From Dipteris shenzhenensis (taxonomy: Eukaryota > Polypodiophyta > Polypodiopsida > Gleicheniales), in assembly GCA_047967505.1 (NCBI GenBank), contig CM106540.1: a DNA stretch of 64,000 bases; one strand, given 5' to 3'. The position numbers were made by a program, and so were the translations under genes. The notes beneath the pieces are model-generated. The model was not told the DNA's origin, made no database searches, and saw nothing but the letters and a program-made list of their open reading frames with translations. Of the stretch, positions 35,301-41,900 are shown one piece after another. Within the stretch, counting starts at the first letter, position 1. Each line of letters begins with the position of its first letter.

Positions 35301-38300
35301 GAGCACGGGTCGCCTGGCAGACGGTCATCCTCCCCCAGACAGAGGGCGGCCTTGGCATCATAGATCCAGAACTACAGAGTCAGGCACTACTTGGCAAGCT
35401 AGTCATCCGCAGTCTGACCCCAAGAGGGCAGACGTGGAAGCTCTTGCTTCAGCATGGTCTCAGCGCGTGTACCCCCCAGAGAGGGGGTGTTTGGCAGCCA
35501 TCTATCCGGTGGATCTTCACTTCTACCCCATTGACTCAGCCCCGTTCCCCCTTCCTCCGTAGCCTTGTCTCGGTCTGGAGGAAGTTGCGACACAGCCTCT
35601 CCCAGGTTCCTCCTAGCTGCCGAGAGGAGATAGACAGACAACCCCTGATCTGGAGCAGCCAGGTGACAGATGATACAGGTCGCCAGCTTAAAGAGAGATC
35701 CCATATCCCTTGGGCGCTCTGGGCGCTCTGGGCCGCGCGCTCGCTCCGGGTTTGGAGGGACGTCTACAGCCAGCTGAGCCCAGGCGAGCTAGCAACAGCA
35801 GTAGGTACGGCACGTGGAATCCAGGCTCGGCGAGCGGAGATCGATGCTGCCATTCCTGCAGGTTGGAGGATTCCCATGGTCACCAGACAGCTCTTCCAGG
35901 GAGATGAGAGGTGGCTAGGACAGTTCACTCCACGGGGCATTCCTTTGGTGGTTGCAGGCCTTTTCTCGGACTCCTCGATCCACTTCTTCTCCGTCGCCGA
36001 TGATAGCCGCCTACAGAGCAGAGAGGTCGTGATCGACCCCCAGCTTCCCTGGCAGCGCCTTCGCATCGTAGGGCTGCAAGGGAAAACGTGGCATATAGAC
36101 CCCCTGATTATGCAGGACTAGGACTGGAGACTCTGGATATGGGAGGGCCGTTCCTTGACAGAGGTGGAGTGGGACCCAGGGGAGTGGCGCTGGCCACCAT
36201 TGGAGACCTCAGAGAACCCTACCCCCTTCTTCTCTTACAGTGCGCGTACTGGTAGGCGTGCTCTTGGGGCTCTCCAGCGCGGGCTACCCACACAGGCACA
36301 TAGTTGGTATGCCCAAGGGATATCTCTGGTCTTTCTTCGCACTTTCTGGAAGACTCTTTGGGTAAGCTGGCCGCCGAGGAACACCTCTTACTTTCTTTGG
36401 ATGGTGGCACACAAGAAACTACCAGTTGGCAGCTGGCTGAGGCAGATGGGGCAGGAGGGGCACTGCCATATGTGTTTTCAGGAGGAGTCGTCCCTGAAGC
36501 ATTGCCTTTGGAGCTGCTCGCATGCGCAGACAGTTTGGAAGGGAGTCATGGGGATCTTAGCGAGGGCTGCACTCGAGCTAGGACCGATCACTTGGGGAGC
36601 CGTTTGCTGGTGCAGCACCGAGATGGGACATCATTTGGCTTATGAGTTCTCTAGGCAGGATCCAGTCTTCTTCATCACGCAGGCCACCTGGGCATACATG
36701 GACAGCTTCCCTTGGCATCTGACAGAGACAGATGCAGGAGCGATGACTCGGCACCCAGTTTGGGAGATCATAGGGAGCATTACAGGCTGGCATATCTGGA
36801 CTTCCAGATGCGCGCAGACCGTAGGAGATCAGGCTTCTTCAGCTACCCAGACCCTAGCAGACATTTGGAGCACGATCATTCACACGCTCAAGGGTCAGTG
36901 GGATCAGATTCAGGGGGAGTCCCGGGCAGGGAAGGAAAAGAGACGGCGCTTCCTTCGCGACTGGGACCACCGGGAGCTGTTCTTCCAGCACTCTGCTCGG
37001 AGTCTTCAGTGGCATTACACCCCCCCACCGTGGCTGTTTGTCCACTCTCCGATGATTATGCCCTGAGAGGCTTGTAATTAGCATTTTGGCTCCTCGGGCT
37101 GTATCCATTTTGTTATTACAGCCCCCTGGCCTTTAGGCCCTCTTGTACTCTCGCTTTCAAGTAATATAACTAGCACTACTTTTTGCGCAAAAAAAAATAA
37201 ATCCAAGTATAAAATCACAACAAATCCATATCAACATCTTCAGCAAACATTCGCTGAGGTACAGCACCAAACTAGCTCTAGATGAGGTCCTTTGCTGTCC
37301 TTCCTGTGCAATACAATCAGGCTCCTCTACAGGATGTAGATCTGCCCCTTTGTGTGCTCCTCTGGATGACCAAGACACCTGCAGACTACTGCTGTGAGAA
37401 CCTCTTCTGCTGAGACAAGCACTATACTCTGCTCTCCAAGAGTCTGCTGGTCTGTACCAGAGAATGCCCAAAGACTGAACTGAAGAATGGGCCAGCATTG
37501 AGGCCCTTTTAAAGGGCTGGAACTACCAGCTGAGCCCAGTCAACCAGTCAGTTTACCTGATCAGCCAGACTGCCGACAAGACTTAACCCAACTGGGCAGT
37601 CAGCCAACTGCTGTTGGCACCTATAAAGCCAGGCCCTAGCAGTCCTTAGGGCTGCTTCAGGTGATGGCCCTGCTGCCGACCTGGCAGCCCTTACACCTCC
37701 TGCAGTATGGACCTCCTGTACCTGCTGTACCAGACGAGGTGGGTAACTGCTGCTGCTGAGCACGTCTGCAACTGCTGTACAGTCCTTGTATTCGATCTGC
37801 TGAGCAGAAGTCTTCTTCTGCAAGGATTCTGCTGGCCCAATGACTGCCCTTGGCACCAGCATATGTGCCCTCACCAAGGGTCTATTGTGAGCCTTTGCTA
37901 CACATCCATCAAGAATTTAGGGGATGGCTGCCACATGGCATCAATCCACTGGTCTATCCTTGCCGCGTGTCACACAGGCATGCACTCACCATCTCCCTCA
38001 CTCTAGGCCAGGCAATCAGCTGCAGGTCTTGCATCTATGGCATGAGTTTGATGCATTTTGATTGTGTGCACTGTGTCAGTGTGCCACATCAGATGGGGCT
38101 AAAGCCCTGGCTTCAGGAAGCTTCTCCCTCTCATCTCCTCAGCTAGGGTTTTCCATATATGAGGTTCGTTTTGAGTTTGCACTTTAGTTGCTGCACACTA
38201 TTTGTACGCTCTCATTCCAGCCAATGCTGGCATTTCTATCAAAGCCACGCGAGCGTGCGCATCTATTCCTACATGTGTGTGGAGGGCACTAGACCTCCAG

Positions 38301-38925
38301 TGTTTTCTTTGAATGTTCAGGAGTCACAGACAAACGAGGTATTCTGGCGTAGGGATTCTTGAAGAAGTGCAGATATAGATGTAGATATTTGCAAACTATC
38401 CTGACTGGCAGTTAAAAGGCCGTTCCCCTGGGATTACCTCATCCAAATACCTGGGAAGGAGGATCGGGCTGGACCTTGCGATGGGCTCTCTCTTTCTCTT
38501 CAACTCCCTGGAGCATGATGTGGCAGTCAATTATGACAAAGGCTAGCATTTAAAAAGAAGGCTAAATACATAATGATCTGTGTTCTCTTCATCCAAGGTA
38601 CGACTCCTAAACACTTTCATTTAATTCTCTCCCAAAGAAATAGTTCTAAGCATGCAAGCTTAGAAAACGGAGCTAATAGGGCAGTGCATCTGTGAAGGTA
38701 GGAAAAATTTTATTTTGGTACAGAGAATATCATTTGGGCCAGTTAACCTGGTTGAGAGAGTCTTCCCTCCGGTGTCCCAGACAGCCCTTCCAACTTCACT
38801 GGAGTGTTTTTTATCCCTGGCTTTTTCTTCTGGTTTTGGATTTTTTCACAGTTTGGGAGGGAGTAAGGGAGGAAGAGAGAAGGGGGCTTTGGGGTAGGGT
38901 GGGGTGGGGGAGGAGGGTGGCGGAG

Positions 38926-38976
<51 letters not shown>

Positions 38977-41900
38977 ACAACTACCTCATAGAATAGAACA
39001 TGGAGAAAAGATGAACCTACCAATCCAGCATTAAAAGACTGTTCAAAACAGAAGGACACCTGACAAAAGCACACGTCACTAAAAGTACATACAGCTCGTT
39101 CAAGAGTCCGATGGTGTCTTTCCCATCTGGCCTTTCGCCGCTCAGCAGTCTCTCCCTCCACTTCTTGAAATTCACCAGGAGCCGATGGACCACCTTTGCA
39201 GAAAAAGGCAAGAATGCAAATTTGATAAATCCATGTTATAGATACACCCTTTGCAGTTTAAGACTGCAGTTATCAAGAATTTCACAACTAGAAATTCCAT
39301 CCATTATCAATTGCATGTGGTTTCTTGTGTACATTATGCATCATGACCTCTTTGTAACACAAAGCAAGCAGAGTCTTAGCAAACTAACAAGAAAGAGACT
39401 CCTTGCTCATGGAAATAAAAGACGCATGCAAGCATGAGGTAAGCATATAGCAAAATGTTAAGAAAAAAGCTGGCATGATAGATCCTCAAAAGTCTTCCTC
39501 TGTGCATTAAAATACAAAAGATAGATGTCTGTTACTTACCAAAGAGAGATGTCAAATCATCAGCTATACTTGAAGCTGAAGGAACTTTCCTGACACTAGG
39601 CGCTACATTGGAGCTCCTCCGCTGCCCTTCATTTGAAAATGCTTTGCTCGACTGGCGGGCATCTGTCGAAACATCCTGGCAATTCACAGTCTACCATGAA
39701 TAAAATGGCGTTGCAATTTCCATTTTTCTTAACACATACATTCACCTGTCCTTGCTTCTATCCATAACCAAGGCCTAGCACAAATCATCTGCAACGACTT
39801 TTAAAAAATGTAAACCATCTAGTCATGTGCACTCACAACAATCTACTCATGTGCACTCACAGCAATCTACTCATGTGCACTCAGCATTAAAAGAGAACGG
39901 AAACATGATGTCACGACTCACGACATATTGAAAGCATTCAGACACTAGAACAATGAGATCAGAACCCTACTGTTGTTGAAGACCTCTGCCTTGGCGCACT
40001 GGTTGGCCGGGAGCTTGACATAAAAAAGGACTCAAGATCATTCTCATTCTTTCGCTGCTGCTGCTGATCCTTTGCAGCCCCAACCTTTTCCGCAGCAGCT
40101 CTCTCTGCCTTTTCCCTTGCTTCAGCAGCTGCCCTTCCAGCAGCCCTTTCACGTGCCTCTGCAGTAGCTCTCTCAACAGCTGCACGCTCAGCCCTAGCCC
40201 TGGCCTCACTTGCAGCTCTCTCAACAGCAGCCCTCTCTCTAGCTTCGGTTGCTGCCCTTTCACGTGCCTCAGCTGTGGCTCTTCCAACAGCAGACCTCTC
40301 AGCTCTTTCACGATTTTCTGCAGCAATTCTCTCAACTCTCTCCCGAGCCTCTGCAGCTGCTCTTTCACGAGCTTCTTGAGTAGCCCTTTCAACCGCTACT
40401 CTATCTTTCTCTCTCTCTCTCTCCCTCTCTCTCTCCTTCTCTCTTTCCCTTTCTTTACGCCGTCTCTCTCTTGCCTCTCTTTCTTTCTCTTCCCTGTCTC
40501 TTTCTTCTCTTTCACCGATGGATTTAGCCTCCCTCTCATTTTCTTCCACTTCACGAGCTCTCTCTTTTCCCTCTCTTTCACTAGCCCTCTCCTCCTCTCT
40601 TTCGCGTGCTTCACGAGCTTTCTCTCTTCCTTCTCTGATTCTGGCAGCTCTAGCTTCTCTTTCTCTGTCTTTGGCTTCCTTTGCTAGCCTTAACTTGGCT
40701 TCTGCCCGCTCCATGGCCTCTTTCATAGCCACAGCAGATGCTGTAGCAGCCGCACTTACCTCTATCTCTTCTTCTTCGAGAGTTGAACCTGCCCCATCTC
40801 CTTTCACATCCTTACCTGCTCTAGAACCACCTGATGCAAATTCCTCAAGTTCTTCAAAAACACCGACTGAATTGTTGGCACTGGCTTTAGTCCTAGACCC
40901 AGAAGCTACTCCTGATGGTAGCCGAGAAGATCCTGCATTTTCATGTCGGTCATTTAGGTTTGTCGCTGAGTGTTGGTTTGAATCTGATTTATGGCCGGCA
41001 TGTTTTCTTGAAGTGTAACCCTCTTTCGAACGAGGCAGTGGGGGTGGCCTTGATGGGGGTGGAGCTGCACTAGGCTGTGTTACTAATTTTACATCTTCGA
41101 CGGAGATCCAAACCTCGTCAGCATGTCTACTTTTTGCAGCCTTGGTCAAGGGCATATTCTCTTCCACTTTGCGATAGTGAGGAGACACAGCTGCCTCGCG
41201 AGGAACTTGCCTATTTTTTCTAGATGGAGAATCAGATGATACAGCTTCAGCACTACTAACAGGCTCGTGATTATCGCGTTTTGGTGTGCTCGATGAGGTT
41301 TTCTTCTGGTCTTTTGAATGATTGTCATTTGGGCTGTTTACACTCATAGAATTGCCTTCTGTTGACTCCTTAGTCGAATTGATCCGTGTTGGGCTTAGAG
41401 TGGGGCTCGCTGTATCCTTCCTCCTGCCAGAATCCCTCACCCTGTTGAAGGACTTATCTGGTGCAACTGAGGCTGCAGCACCTGGTGGTGAAGTTTTCTC
41501 GACTCCGGTGTCGCCATCAGCAAGGCCATTGCTAAAACTGTTCCTGCCATTGCCACCAGAAGAACGAGCCGATACTTTGAAAGGACCTAAATCTGAAACA
41601 GAGGAAGCAGGACCGCTAGAAGCCGGCCGATCTGACTCTGAGACTGTGAAGGGATCACCTGTAGCCGTTACAGAGGAGACATTGCCTAGCCCAGAGGATT
41701 TGCGTTGAGAAGCCTTTACATCTCCACTGGACCTGAGACATAAGAATCGAAACAAAATCGAGAAGGCCAAGTTCAGATTTTCAACAAGAGTTCCCTTGTT
41801 GCTTGTTTTGGGGTTGGCAGGAGTGACGTTTGGACATCCCATTATCCCTTCAAGTTCTCAGAACGAGATTATTGTAAGTCTGAGCAAACAACAATTCCAA

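Larger units (their letters stand above)
32003..37198 (+). mobile_element. GC-rich L1-type LINE, decayed
   Basis: A non-LTR element with an ORF1-like remnant, an AP endonuclease, a reverse transcriptase and a C-terminal zinc-finger segment in the usual L1 order, ending in an A-rich tail (37189-37200). Multiple frameshifts and TAG/TGA stops inactivate it. The 5' limit is uncertain because element C abuts it. Its base composition is visibly GC-richer than the surrounding intron. Confidence 0.85.
2598..39092 (-). other. Intron 4 of the auxilin-like gene (36,495 bp, retroelement-filled)
   Basis: The donor GTATGT follows exon 4, and the acceptor TTGCAG at 2603-2598 precedes exon 5. Exons on both sides are in phase 0, and their junction (LERA / AKALDEKNQ) reproduces the contiguous order of the conserved region in this protein family. 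The intron holds two LTR retrotransposons, two solo LTRs, a 3' LTR-element fragment, a LINE and a MITE. Elements A and C, the LINE and one solo LTR lie antisense to the gene; the solo LTR at 9995-11836 lies in the sense direction. Confidence 0.88.

Noticed and set aside
37548-37877. 109-codon minus-strand Ala-rich frame and nearby TATAAAG
   Set aside because: No domain, no LTR ends and no target duplication found. Left as unassigned intron sequence.
40376-41018. Plus-strand Ser/Leu-rich frames across the auxilin exon 2 region
   Set aside because: Antisense shadows of the E/R-rich coiled-coil exon, produced by the CT/GA bias.
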